A DNA stretch of 64,000 bases. It comes from Hydrangea macrophylla (lineage: Eukaryota; Streptophyta; Magnoliopsida; Cornales; Hydrangeaceae). Location: assembly GCA_033977485.1 (NCBI GenBank), contig CM066990.1, positions 15,194,001 through 15,258,000 of the forward strand, written 5' to 3'. The notes below the pieces were generated by a model. The model saw only the letters and a list, made by a program, of their open reading frames with translations. It had not been told where the DNA came from and did not search any database. Shown here piece by piece: positions 1 through 10,743 of this stretch; position 1 is the stretch's first letter; every line of letters begins with the position of its first letter. The translations under genes were made by a program, and so were the position numbers.

Positions 1-412
1 AGGGTTAAAAATCCGTCTTTGTTGCGTGCGCGTAAAATCTGATAAAAACCATATTCGATCGATCGAACATCTCTCGATCGATTGAACTTCTGGGATCTTC
101 GAGCGCTTGAATTGCATTCGATCGATCGAAACCTCGATCGCTCGAGACCTCTTCAATCGCTCAAACTCTATATTGCAGCTTTGAAATGTCTATATTGAAA
201 CCAAGCAGTTCCTTTTATCGTTATCTTCCAACTCTTCACACAGCAACAGTACTCTGCACAAATTACAGCTAAAACACACAACTTATCATAGATTAATCAT
301 AATGTGTGGAAACTGGCTTTGTAATTCAAATTACAGAAATGCAAGGGAATTATAGACTAAATTAGTGTATTTACTTCTTTTAGCGCGGTTGTATTTTACA
401 AATACCCCCGCT
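1..412. repeat. Unassigned repeat fragment with TCGATCGA palindromes
   Basis: No coding potential is seen here. Bases 50-175 hold about six exact or degenerate copies of TTCGATCGATCGAA, the same self-complementary motif that clusters in the Copia-3 LTR and leader (50103-51060). The rest is AT-rich. The stretch probably comes from a Copia-type LTR or leader, in either orientation. It ends near 412, where homology to the neighbouring antisense gene begins. The family assignment is inference. Confidence 0.4.
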
Positions 413-813
413 TGTCAGCCTTCCATAAAGGCGTCCTCGTACAAGGTAACGAAGCCCGATTCGTGGAAGTGGGCCCCGTCGTCGTGGACCGATAGAGAAA
501 AAGGGCCGAGAATATCGTATCTCTCCCTGATCCAACCCAAATTAGGGACACGCAGGGTGCTGATGATCGACTCGCAGGCGAAGACGACGCGGGGACTGTT
601 TGCTACAAACCCTTCGTCGCCTGACTTCCGAGACGCCGAGGCCACAGGAGAGCCCCGACGCGTTTCCTCATGAGATGCCTGGGCAGGGATCCTTCCCTCA
701 CTGTGCTGATCAGAGGGGGCCAAGGAAGGAGGGTCTAGGCTTGTGCTTAGGGTTCCCGATCAAGACTGCTCGTCTTCCGATCAGGATGACGAGTTGAAGT
801 CGGAGTGGCACAT
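413..813 (-). pseudogene. Remnant of antisense PF04195-like gene
   Basis: The minus strand from an ATG at 813 reads a start similar to the antisense gene at 37553 (HSGFNS versus HSDFNS), but meets a TGA after ten codons. Further along (723-415) the same strand encodes a segment with VFACES, IRERY and SGFVTLYEDA, aligning with VFACES, IRERY and SGFVTLFEDA of that gene. Homology stops right after this block, at the truncation near 413. It is a decayed paralogue of the gypsy-associated PF04195-type protein. Its function is unknown. Confidence 0.7.
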
Positions 814-1253
814 ATCTAAGTCTACGGTGAACCTAGGAGATAGACGGCGACCTAAAAATGGGTCAAGGACTCCAAGCCTGAGATACAAGGGAGGCAGATC
901 TAATAACCTGAAGGGCAGGTCGTATAAGACTCTGGACGAAAAGTAATACTCTCTCAAGACTCTCCCGGGAACACTCGTTCGGTCCAACTGCCCTAAAGTA
1001 CCTCCTGATTGGAAGAAATAATAGAACCTAAGAAAGAAAAAATCCCACGCCCGTTCTAACCTAAGTGGGTTCGCTCCCTCTAGGTTCGCTCAGAAAAGAA
1101 GAAGAGAGTGAAGAACTGAAGGCAGAAATGAGAGACTTACAAAGTTTAGCGCAGAAAAGGGATCGGGAATCTTGCTCGGGATCTCGTTTGCTCTCAAACC
1201 GCTCGGTAATCTCTATCACTTGGTAGCAGGAATTGAAGAAATGAACAAGTGTT

Positions 1254-1400
1254 CCTTATATAGGAGTAACGGGCGGTCCAGATCAATCAGATCCAATGGC
1301 TCAGGAGTTTTCCTGCCAAAAACCGTCAGACAACAGTCGTCTCGGGCACGTGAAGGGTTGCCTCAAAAGGCGTGCGCAATAAATGCGTGACGTGATGGTC
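1254..1400 (-). promoter_or_regulatory. Antisense-gene promoter module (G-box + TATA), third copy
   Basis: Read on the minus strand, this stretch has a CTTTTGAGGC-like block, a G-box CACGTG (1347-1352), a block with GGATCTGAT, and a TATA box CTATATAAGG (1254-1263). The same order and similar spacing occur at 35395-35520 and 37063-37194 on the plus strand. The G-box to TATA distance is about 80-90 bp in all three copies. Confidence 0.6.
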
Positions 1401-1657
1401 TGGTTACCACACAGTTGTTCAATTACCTTCGAACCGACTTCGATGGATCCTGACCATGCCAACTACTCCCTGACACGTGGCAACATCAACGCCCGAGCTC
1501 CTCTCTGTACCGGTCGATTATTTCACCGAGTGATCTGGAAGGTGGGTCCCCTCCTGGGAAGCATTCCCAGAGGGTATCCAGACGGTTTCCAAGGCAATGC
1601 TGATTTTCGATCCTCACCCGATGAAATATCCAGTCAGTTTCAAAAATGGGAGGCAGC

Positions 1658-2269
1658 TGATATGTCTAAGATTATCCAGTCATGAAGTCAGTCTGCCACG
1701 TCACCAGGAGGTGCTAGTTACTTCGGTAACGACGCCAATAGCCCAGCGATCCCGAGGTGTTCATCAGGATCGCCCGGTTCGTGCCAACGGGCTGGGCACG
1801 AAAGGCCGCGGCATCCCGTGGACCTGGCCTAACCAGCAGTTTCCTAAACCAACTACAAGACTGCAAGAGGGAATGTGGCAGTTTCCTAAATCGCTTAGGA
1901 AACTCTCCCCAAATCAAGCAAATTAATTATAATCAGATTAGGCTTCCTAATCTGATTAGCTTACCGTGTATGGGGGTGGACTCTTGCACCTATAAAAGAG
2001 CCCACCTACCCTATCTACAGGGATTCGAAGAACTCTCTTGCTAACAAGCATAGAATGCAGAATTCACCATTGTATGCATATACCCGGCCGGTATAACTGG
2101 TAGTGCCGCCCCTCTTTGTTGGCTCACCAGGCCCGCCGGTGATCTGCTAGTGAACGCGCACAGACGTAACCGTGGACGTAGGTCACCTTGTTAACGGGGC
2201 CGAACCACATATAACTTACTTGTGTCTTTTCTCTCTTTAGATCCTTCTTACCAATTTTCGGCATTATCA
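1658..2269 (+). repeat. LTR of truncated Tat-type element (3' LTR)
   Basis: This 612-bp LTR begins TGATATGTC and ends ATTATCA. It is preceded by the polypurine tract AAAAATGGGAGGCAGC. It has a TATA box CCTATAAAAGAG near 1988 and shares blocks with the LTRs at 34508 and 46333 in reverse orientation, including the CCCACCTACCCT and AGGCTTCCTAATC blocks. It is clearly more diverged from them than they are from each other, so this is an older insertion of the same family. Confidence 0.75.
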
Positions 2270-4824
2270 CAATGTATGATCCTAGAATGTGCAAAGGTTG
2301 TAGTGTGTTTGTGTACATAGACTTTCTAAAGTGACGTAGAAGTCTAAAATATGCATGAATGCCTAAAGAAAATCATCATAGAATATATACAAATGTAGTA
2401 TGAATTACTTCCTAAGAGATGAACTAATTTGGAAGGCATATGAACATCAAATTAAAGAATGAAAGTAAAAGTATGCTTGCTGTGAATAGTGGACAAAACA
2501 ATGAGTTGATCTTGTAGAATTTCAAAGTTGGGTTAGAAATGTTTTCAATGCATGATTTTTTATGGAAATTATACTTATTATATCTAGAACACATATCAAA
2601 AAGGTCATCTTCAATAACTATTACAGATTGAGAGAAATCATATAAAAATAGAGGTTACTCAGAAACAAAGTCAGTACTGTCGACTGAAATGTTGAAAAAT
2701 CTTAGAAATTGAAAACAAAACATTTGGAAGCCCAGATTATACAGAAAGTTCTCTAAGACACTGAAGTTCAAGGGAAAAATGGTTTGGTACCACTCGTTTT
2801 GGAAAGGTTTTCTGTAAAACAAGTTAAAAGTCAACCAAGCTGCTGTGACAGTAAAGACAGAATACTTGGAGAGAATGTTTGGACCAAAATGGAATCCTTC
2901 CAAGTGTTTTCAAGCCAAGCCAAAAATCATGAGTGTTCTATAATGAGTTAAGAAGACCTTCCAAGTGGTCTTGCATACATACATTGAGTATTGAGTTCTA
3001 GAGAAATCTTTGAACTCAGATCATTCACTGTTTTGAAGATTTCTTGAGAAAACAAGAGTTAAAATTTCTTGAAATCAAACATTGGGGTTTTAGAGGGGTT
3101 TTGAAATAGGGGTTTTACATGCACATTTTCAGCACAAAAGGGGGATTAAGACCATTTAAGAAATCACCTTCAAACTCATCATCAAGAACTCCCAATATTG
3201 TTTGCACAAACATAGTTTTGTTTGAGAATATGACTTCAATAATGCATATGAATGTATAGAAGTTAGAATCATCATCCATCAAACATGTCTTTGAAGCCAA
3301 GAGCTACTATCCATAAGGATTCACTCTCCTCAAACAACATGTTATCTAGATGATGATAAACATATAAGTAATCAAAGAAAAATCAAAAAAGAAATGAGGT
3401 GAGAAGAGATGAACATAGTATGTAAACAATCAAATAAACAATCAATAGATGATGATCATTGAGATATTGGACTTGTAACTTGGTGTTTCACTCATATATA
3501 TTGACATTTGGACATGGAAGTAGCTTCCTAACTCAAGATTGATCAAGAATGGTGGTTGGGGAGAGTTTGGATGCAAAGTATATAGAAGGATAATGGAAGA
3601 ACTTGAATTTAGAACTCACTTTCTATAGAAAATCAGTGGGAGAAGCTCCCTTTCTCTCTTCTAAACCTATCTCTATCTCTCTTCCTCTCTACAACTTTTT
3701 AAGCTTTGCACTTGGCCCCCCAAAATTAAGAGCAAAGGGGGGTTTATATAGGCCAATTTGGGGTGGTTTTGGGATTTAGAAAGTGCTCCCATTGGTCCCA
3801 AACATCTGTGAACATAAAACTACATTGTTTTGGCTTTCAATTATTCATTTGGACCCCCAAAATAAGTTACAAAAATGAGTTCTGCGGGGGTTGAGTGCCG
3901 CTGCGGCACTGTCCATGTGTCGTCATGGTAGTGGCCCAGTGCCTCCGCGACACTGCTCCTCTGACGCCCAAAAATTTACGTTTAGGCCCCGAGAGTTTCC
4001 TGTATTCACGAAAAGGCCTTATTTCGTCCGAAATTCACAGAAAATGCATATGAACTCCAAAATGAGGTTGTGATATACCATGGGAAGGTAATGGAGTCTA
4101 CTTTACATAAAAAAAAATAGTTTGGAGATAGGTCACTTTGAAAAGTTTTGCGTTATTCGCGATAAAAGCCAATTTGATCGCCTTTTTCACCTTCGGAAAT
4201 TCATAATAAATTCGTTTTAAATCCAGGAATTATGTGCGATATACCATTAAAAAGCTATTGACCTCTAGTATCTATGAAAAATGTTTGAAAAATGATACGG
4301 TGATCTAGTTTTAAAGTAAACTTTTTGTTAAACTGGTCAAACTAGGGATCTCCAAGAAGTTCTGGGAACCTCTGGGAGCTCCCGAGAGCTGACGTTTTTG
4401 TCCGATTTTCTTTTAAAATTTGCTTTAGTACTTTTCACATGATCTAGAATGTTCTCAGAGCTTTTCAACAAATTTGGACGATTTTGGTCAAACCTTGGTC
4501 AAACCTGGTCAATCCTTGGTCAAATCGGTCAACGGGGACTTTTCGAGAACTTTCGGGACTTCCGGAGGTCTCTGAGAGCTGACGACTTCATCTAATTTTG
4601 CTTCAAAACTCATTTTTATTACTTTTCTTATGACTTAGTATGTTTCTAGAACTTTTGATCCAAATCTGGGAGAGTTTGGGCTTTCAGGGGCATTTTGGTC
4701 ATTCTGAGCATTTTGAGAGATAGAACTAACTTCCAGGAGTCCTTTTTGAGTCTTTTTCGATAATTGTGAACCACCAAGCTATGGGTTTCCGAAATCTGGT
4801 AGCCGACAAAATGGGGTGTCTACA
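2270..4824 (-). repeat. Ogre-like LTR fragment (older copy)
   Basis: This stretch aligns along its whole length with 13491-16062 (the Ogre LTR), with many substitutions. It includes the TATA region (TATATAGG near 3757), a degenerate GCC-rich dyad (near 3896), the GGTCAA repeats (4330-4535) and the terminal GGGGTGTCTACA (ends 4824). In LTR sense (minus) it starts TGTAGACACC. About 740 bp of its far end is missing because the Tat-type element sits there. It interrupts Copia-1 just before the catalytic YVDD of the reverse transcriptase. Whether it was a solo LTR or part of a full element cannot be told. Confidence 0.85.
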
Positions 4825-5500
4825 AACACCACCACGTTTTTATCATGTTTCTTATACACACAAGATTCATCCGCATATTGATCAAAACCAAAAGACTTGA
4901 TTGCTTGATCAAAGCGGATATTCCAAGACCTAGATGCCTGCTTAAGTCCATAAATGGACTTATTAAGCTTGCACAACATGTGTTGTTGGCCTTTCGCAAT
5001 GAACCCATCTAGTTGCATCATATAGATGCACTCGTCAAGATTCCCATTAAGAAATGCTGTCTTGACATCCATTTGCCAAATTTCATAATTGAAATGTGCA
5101 GCAATGGATAAGAGAATCCGGATAGACTTTAGCATGGCCACCGGCAAAAAGGTTTCCTCATAATTGATTCCTTCTTTTTGAGTGAACCCTTTCATAACAA
5201 GCCCTGCTTTAAAGGTTTCCACCTTACCGTATGCTCCTCTCTTCTTCTTATAGATCCACTTACATCCAATGGGCTTTATTTTATTGGGTGGTTCTACAAG
5301 ATCCCAGACTTGATTGGAGTACATGGACTCCATTTCAGACTTCAAAGCCTTTTGCCAAAGATCTGCATCTTTATCTTGGAGTGCTTCATTGTAGTTACAG
5401 GGATCGGTACCTTGTTCATTAGGGACCCGGTCATAAGACTCTCCCAAGAACATATACCGGTCAGGTTGAATAATAACCCTCCCACTACGATAAGGCACAA
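4825..5500 (-). pseudogene. Copia-1 reverse transcriptase, partial
   Basis: The Ty1/Copia RT domain (RVT_2 type) starts after a hinge with SGRVIIQPDR and runs through GCKWIYKKKRG, VAMLKSIRILLSIAA, QMDVKTAFLNGNLDE and SIYGLKQASRSWN. It stops at KNVVVF, before the YVDD catalytic motif, where the Ogre-like LTR begins. The domain would make cDNA for the retrotransposon; this copy lacks its active site and RNase H. The reading frame that remains is undamaged, so decay came mainly from the insertion. Confidence 0.85.
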
Positions 5501-5611
5501 CCCGTGTCTGTGTATCACTGATATTTTGTTGTGAAGATTCTGAACCTAATACACCATTATCTGCATGTTATACTGGTTCAGGAACCTACGTGTTAATGGT
5601 TGGTTCGGGAT

Positions 5612-6486
5612 CTACACGAGTTTCGATAATCCTCCCATTAAACACGATTCAAGAACTAGTAAATGAGATTTACCTTGATTGTTCTGTCTAGCGAGATAAA
5701 CCGGACATTGCTTCTTCCAATGTCCTATCTGCTTGCAAACAAAACATTTGACTTTAGGCTTTCCCGGTTGTCCTCTTGGCCTTTGGATTGGCGCAGGACG
5801 CGCGGCCTTCTTTTGAGCCTTTTTCATTTTCTTCTTGCCTTTCGACTTTGAAGCAGAACCTTTCTCAAACACAAGAGCACTCCCTGACTTTCTGTTGAGA
5901 CCCTCAGCTGCTTGGAGTTCTTTAAGCAGCTCCGCCAAGGTATATTTAAATTTATTCATGTTGTAATTGAGGCGGAATTGCTTAAAAGACTCTGTCAGTG
6001 ACTGGAGTACGATATCAACCTGGGTTTCCTGGTCGATTTCAGCTCCAAGGATCTCTAGTTCATTAAGAAGAGATATCATCTTAAGAACATGATCCCTTAA
6101 AGGCATCCCCTCAGCTATAGTTGTGTTCATCAAGTCTTTTATGGCAACCTACCTAGCAGCACGACTATGATTCCAGAACATCTCTCGGAGGCTCTCCATC
6201 ATGTCATAGGCACTGGCCATTGACTGATGCTGATGTTGTAAAACATTCGACATGGATGCCAAAATGTAACACCGTGCCATCTCATCAGCCTTGACCCATT
6301 TCTTGTGAGCCTGGGTTTCCTCAGCAGTTGCCCCCTCACTAGGTTGCTCAGGACATTCTTGAGTAAGCACAAACTTGTACTCTTCAGCAGTTAACACAAT
6401 ATCCAAATTCCTTTTCTAGTCTATATAGTTTGGTCCAGTAAGTTTGTTTTCTTTAAGTATAACAGCGAGTGGATTGAAAGAACCCA
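5612..6486 (-). pseudogene. Copia-1 gag with zinc knuckle, two nonsense codons
   Basis: Gag starts at the ATG at 6486 (MGSFNPL). It carries the Copia gag signature [10 protein letters not shown] and [10 protein letters not shown], and ends with a CCHC zinc knuckle (CFVCKQIGHWKKQC) near 5690. Two in-frame TAG codons interrupt it. One replaces the Trp of the WKRNLD motif near 6418. The other replaces the Gln of RQVA near 6146. Copia-3 retains W and Q at these sites. Both changes fit C-to-T (or the complementary G-to-A) transitions. Downstream of the knuckle the frame runs directly into the hinge before RT. Confidence 0.85.
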
Positions 6487-7946
6487 TTTGGGCAAAAAAT
6501 TACTATGAATTCAAGTTGAAAATATTGGTTCCCTCTACCATATTTGAAAAGAATCCGCCAGCAACCTGATACACCACGAATAGTAAGACTCGATGGGAAG
6601 CCATATATTATCCATCATTTGTTCAGATAGGCAATTGCCTTTTAATTTTACTATCTAGGCGATGCACCTTGCCTAGTAAAATTAAACTGTTGACTTGCTT
6701 TGGTCCTATAAATAACAACAGTGACTCAGATGGAGAGGATATTACTATTTATAGCTAAGTGTGTACCATCACTTAATTCTAGGTCAAGAGTTCCGTGAGG
6801 AACACCTCTGATGGAGAGGTGACCTACATTAACAATCACCCAAAATATTCTTATAAAGAAGTTTGTACCGATGATTCCATGATCAACTACATCCGATGGG
6901 GGAGGATGACACTATAGCCATCACACAAAATTAATCATATCATCTACAAACCAGTGATGGAGACCATGAGATTTATACTTGATAAATTCTCTCTCCCACT
7001 TAGAATTTTAAAAAATTTGAAGGTTATAATTTTGTAGAAAACCTTTTAATTTAATTAATAAAAAATAATGGAATACATGGCAAGGGTTATTTCATCCTTA
7101 CTTGTCAAACCCACATGTGTAGATAATAAAAGTATTTTATTCTCATGATTTTAGAAAATAAATACTTATGTTTTCAAAATATGGAATTAGTTTTATTTCT
7201 AAATATACATGTAGTTGTCCATCATTTTAAATTAATATAAATTAAACATGCAGCTAGACATCTGAAATAGGTCTAGGAACAATTATCCATCTCGTCCCAT
7301 TCATTAAACATGAAACAATAATAATAATTCAATCACACGTGAATAAGGAAACCACAATAAAATAGGAACTTCACTATTATGGTCAATGCTGCAACACTTG
7401 TGAAGAAAACTTCATTGAACCCAATTAGCTCTATGTCGCCACGCACGGGGCAGTGCCCCAGAAGCTAAATCCAATTTATCATCAGTAACTGCCTTCCAGA
7501 ACTATTTTCTAGAACAGCCTTATGAAACTGCCTTCTGAAACTGCTTCCAGATTGCTTTCTGAAACTGCTTGTAAACTGTCTTCACGAACTGTCTTCATGG
7601 ATTTACTTGAGATATTTTACATAAACCCTATGCCTCCATGAAGGAGTTCACATGCTATTTCTTTGTAGTAAATTAACTACACATCAATCAAGCGTGGAAT
7701 CCAATACACACAAATCCTATGCCTCCATAAAGGAGTTCACATGCTATATTAAAACAGCAATATTAACCACGGATAAAACCATCGTGGGATCCAACCACAC
7801 AAAATTAGTGACCATAATAATGGAATAAGAACGCTGCAAAACAAGGGTTAGTGCAGTTCTACGTTCTATCCATACATCAAAACACACATAAGATCTATTT
7901 TACAGGACAACATGGTTGCGTCCAACTCATACGCAGAATCAACGTT
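6487..7946 (-). other. Copia-1 leader (no gene seen)
   Basis: About 1.46 kb of AT-rich sequence between primer site and gag. No conserved ORF is seen. Two similar blocks carry CCTATGCCTCCATRAAGGAG followed by TTCACATGCTAT (about 7626 and 7706), which is a short direct repeat. Confidence 0.6.
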
Positions 7947-7958
7947 GCTCTGATACCA
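7947..7958 (-). promoter_or_regulatory. Copia-1 primer binding site
   Basis: On the minus strand this reads TGGTATCAGAGC, the standard plant retrotransposon site for the initiator Met tRNA. It lies one base inside the 5' LTR, which ends at 7960 (minus sense). Confidence 0.9.
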
Positions 7959-7959
7959 C

Positions 7960-9275
7960 TGTTAGGAAACTGCGTTCCCAGAATCCATTGACAGTGCATA
8001 TAAGTTAGTACTGCAAAAAATTACGTGAAAACTACAATAACCCTACAAGGGCAGAACTAGGGTTACCTTAAACTGCTAGAACAAATTGTTGTAGTAGACG
8101 AATCGAGAACACGGGATTGATAACAGCTCACGATCTTCTACCGTATTCCTTTGCTGCCAGAATATAGAACTAAGTGTGGGCTCTTTCGAAATCCTTTATG
8201 TTTCTGCTCTCTCTTTTTATGCTCTCTTTTCTATTCTAAGTTATAATGCTCTTGATGGAAAAATGAAAACTGAGGAGAGAGCCAAAGCAGCATATATATA
8301 GGCTACGAAAGGGACCATAAGAAGTCAATAAGGAATAGGCTTCCTTATGAAATTAGGAAACCCTAATTTGAACTGAATCAGATTCCTATTTCCATAAATT
8401 ATAATTCATACCACTAAAGAATTATAATTGCACTCCTACCCTTATCTCAAAAATTTATTTCGAGCTCTATGTTATTAAATGCTTATTATCGCCCCATGTT
8501 AAGATTACAGATATCCATTAATTAAATATAATTACTGACAATCATATTTAATTAATCTCTTAAAATTCCTTGAGATCCTCTGCTTAACTTATCTAATATG
8601 TCGGATACAAAATCCACCTGCAGGATTTGACATAATCAAAACTTATAAGCTTTCTCAAGGGGATATCATCAATCCCAAAATTGAGACATGGATTCCATCA
8701 GTAATTAATATCCACCACACAATTAATTTTGTCACCCAATCCAATGAGATATTGACCCATTTAAGGATCTCACCCTTTTAGGGATCAAAGTGTAAATATC
8801 AAATGTACGTGTCTATAAATTAAATTAGGATTTAGAGCATAAACACTTATAATAGTCATGAGGTATTAATTATCTTATAAGTCAATATAAAGATAATTAC
8901 TCCAAGTCGGTCTCGTTTAATACACAAAGTTTATCAGAATGGTGAGTTGAAACTATACCGTTTCCCGCAGTCAAGACAAACTAACTATAACACCATGCTA
9001 CAGTCCTACCGATGGTGTGTCTAATCCATCTAAGACTGTAAACCAAAATCTTACATTCTACAAGATCTGATGGTCTGATCTTCCGTGTGTAAGTCGAACT
9101 CTACACACCAAACCACCTACTATGTAGAATGAAAGACACACATGCATAATATCAAATAAACAATATAATACAAATATTGCCCACACAGATTCTCATAAAA
9201 ATGGATTAACTAATTTTATTAAATGAATAATAAATCAACTACATAAAGCATGGCTTTTAGTATATATCCCTAACA
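7960..9275 (-). repeat. Copia-1 5' LTR
   Basis: The LTR is 1316 bp. On the minus strand it starts TGTTAGGGATATATAC and ends TTTCCTAACA, with TG...CA ends and a short terminal inverted repeat. A TATA box (CCTATATATATGC) lies near 8290-8300 on the minus strand. The upstream part contains several long hairpins (8517-8556, 9000-9039, 9054-9131). The partner LTR is not in the window. Confidence 0.85.
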
Positions 9276-10502
9276 CTAATAGCTTCATTATTTGAGGCTC
9301 ACTTTCTATAACATAAGTTAGAAAGTCTGGACCAAAAGATTTTGAGGTCCCAGCTCGTTTTCCACGTCTAGGCTCAACATCAACATTCTCTTCTTGGGTT
9401 TTACTACTTTTCCCAATAGTCTCAAATGTGCATTTTTTAGAACTATATTCCTTTTTACAAGGAAATATATTCTCAAAGAACGACGTATTTCTAGATTCCA
9501 TGATCGTGTTCTTGTGTATAACTGGATTTTTAGATTTATGTACAAGAAATCGATATGCACTACTATTATGTGCATAGCCAATAAATAAACAATCAACAGT
9601 TTTTGGACCTATCCTTTCTTTCTTACGAGTAGGTACAAGAACCTTTGCAAGACACCCCCACATTCGTAAGAACTTATAGGAAGGTTTTCGAGCATTCCAC
9701 TGTTCATATGAGGTTTGATCAACTTTCTTTCGAGGTACCTTATTTAAAATGTAATTTGTAAAGAGAATTGCCTCCCCCTCACAAGTTTTGTGGCAATCCA
9801 GAACTAATTAACATAGCATTCATCATTTCTTTTAAGGTACGATTTTTCTTTTCAGCAACTCCATTTGATGGAGGCGAATAAGGTGCAGTGGTTTGGTGAA
9901 TAATTCCATTTTGTGCACAATAGTCACCATATGGTGCTACATATTCACCACATCTATTACTTCTTAACACCTTAATCTTTTTGCCAACTTGATTCTTAAC
10001 CTCTGTCTTGCATAGAATGAACTTATTCAAAGCTTCATCCTTACTTCTTATAAAAAAAATACACATAACATTATTTAGTGCAATCATCAACAAAAGTAAT
10101 AAAATACTTATTGCCACCTCTAGATTGAACCATTTTTAAATCACATACATCAGTGTGGATTAATTCCAATGGTTCAGTGCTTCTTTCAACTGATTGAAAC
10201 GAAGTCTTTGTTAATTTTGCTTCAACACAAGTTTCACATTTTTGACTTGTGTCAATATGGAAGTTCAGTATAAAATTTCCCTTGAAACTGAAATTTAGGC
10301 TTTTTGGCGATACCACATTTTGGGTCCATTTTGTACCTTTTTCCAGAAGGAACTTCTTTTTCCCATGTGAACTTTCACCATGCTCAACCATATTAGCCTT
10401 GGCCACAGTGTTCTCCAAATTCCTGTCAGTGTAAAAAAAACCTGCATTTCCATTTAATCTTAAATTGACATTTCCATAATTGATCTGCATTTGCATTGTC
10501 AT
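9276..10502 (-). pseudogene. Copia-2 fragment: GAG_pre-integrase and integrase
   Basis: On the minus strand, in three broken frames, this encodes a GAG_pre-integrase segment with [14 protein letters not shown], an integrase core start ([10 protein letters not shown] and ITFVDD), then RSNRCGEYV and PYSPPSNGVAEKKNRTL, and an integrase C-terminal region (MWGCLAKVLVP, DCLFIGYAHNSSAYRF). The conserved Asp of RSDRGGEY is Asn here. It ends abruptly at the Copia-1 LTR (9275), so Copia-1 inserted into it. It is the oldest recognisable element of the left block. Confidence 0.8.
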
Positions 10503-10743
10503 AGTTAAAATATATGTATTGGTTGCTTTTATTTTAAACTTACGTGTTGAACCTAATTATGAATTTTATTTCATGTATTAATTTCGTTTGGGAACAAACT
10601 ACAATTTTATAAACTTAGAAATACCTGTGTTAGAGTTCAAAATATGTAATTCAAAATGGTGAAAACATTTACTTTTGACTCAAACAGTATTTTTATAAAA
10701 CTGGGAAATAATTTCTTATGTTAAAATAAATTTGCTATATTTT
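10503..10743. other. AT-rich spacer, nothing recognised
   Basis: No ORF, repeat or motif stands out. It lies between the Copia-2 remnant and the probable start of the Tekay-2 LTR, and may be decayed Copia-2 leader. Confidence 0.4.

Larger units (their letters stand above)
413..2269 (+). mobile_element. Truncated Tat-type Ty3 element, 3' end only
   Basis: Only the 3' end of a plus-sense element remains: an antisense gene remnant on the minus strand, its promoter, a polypurine tract and the 3' LTR. The order matches the complete Tat element at 34508-46943 in mirror image. Both have a purine tract ending GGCAGC just before the LTR, an LTR starting TGATATGTC, and an LTR of about 611 bp. The element ends exactly where an Ogre-like LTR resumes at 2270, so it probably inserted into that LTR. 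Its left part is cut off near 413. Confidence 0.75.
4825..9275 (-). mobile_element. Copia-1, truncated Ty1/Copia element
   Basis: In minus-strand order it has a 5' LTR (9275-7960), a Met-tRNA-type primer site, a leader, a gag with nonsense mutations, a deletion that removes protease and integrase, and part of the reverse transcriptase cut by the Ogre-like LTR. It inserted into another Copia copy at 9275/9276; the adjacent CTAAT is the expected 5-bp target duplication, but its partner is lost. Gag and RT resemble Copia-3 closely enough to be the same broad lineage. Confidence 0.85.
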
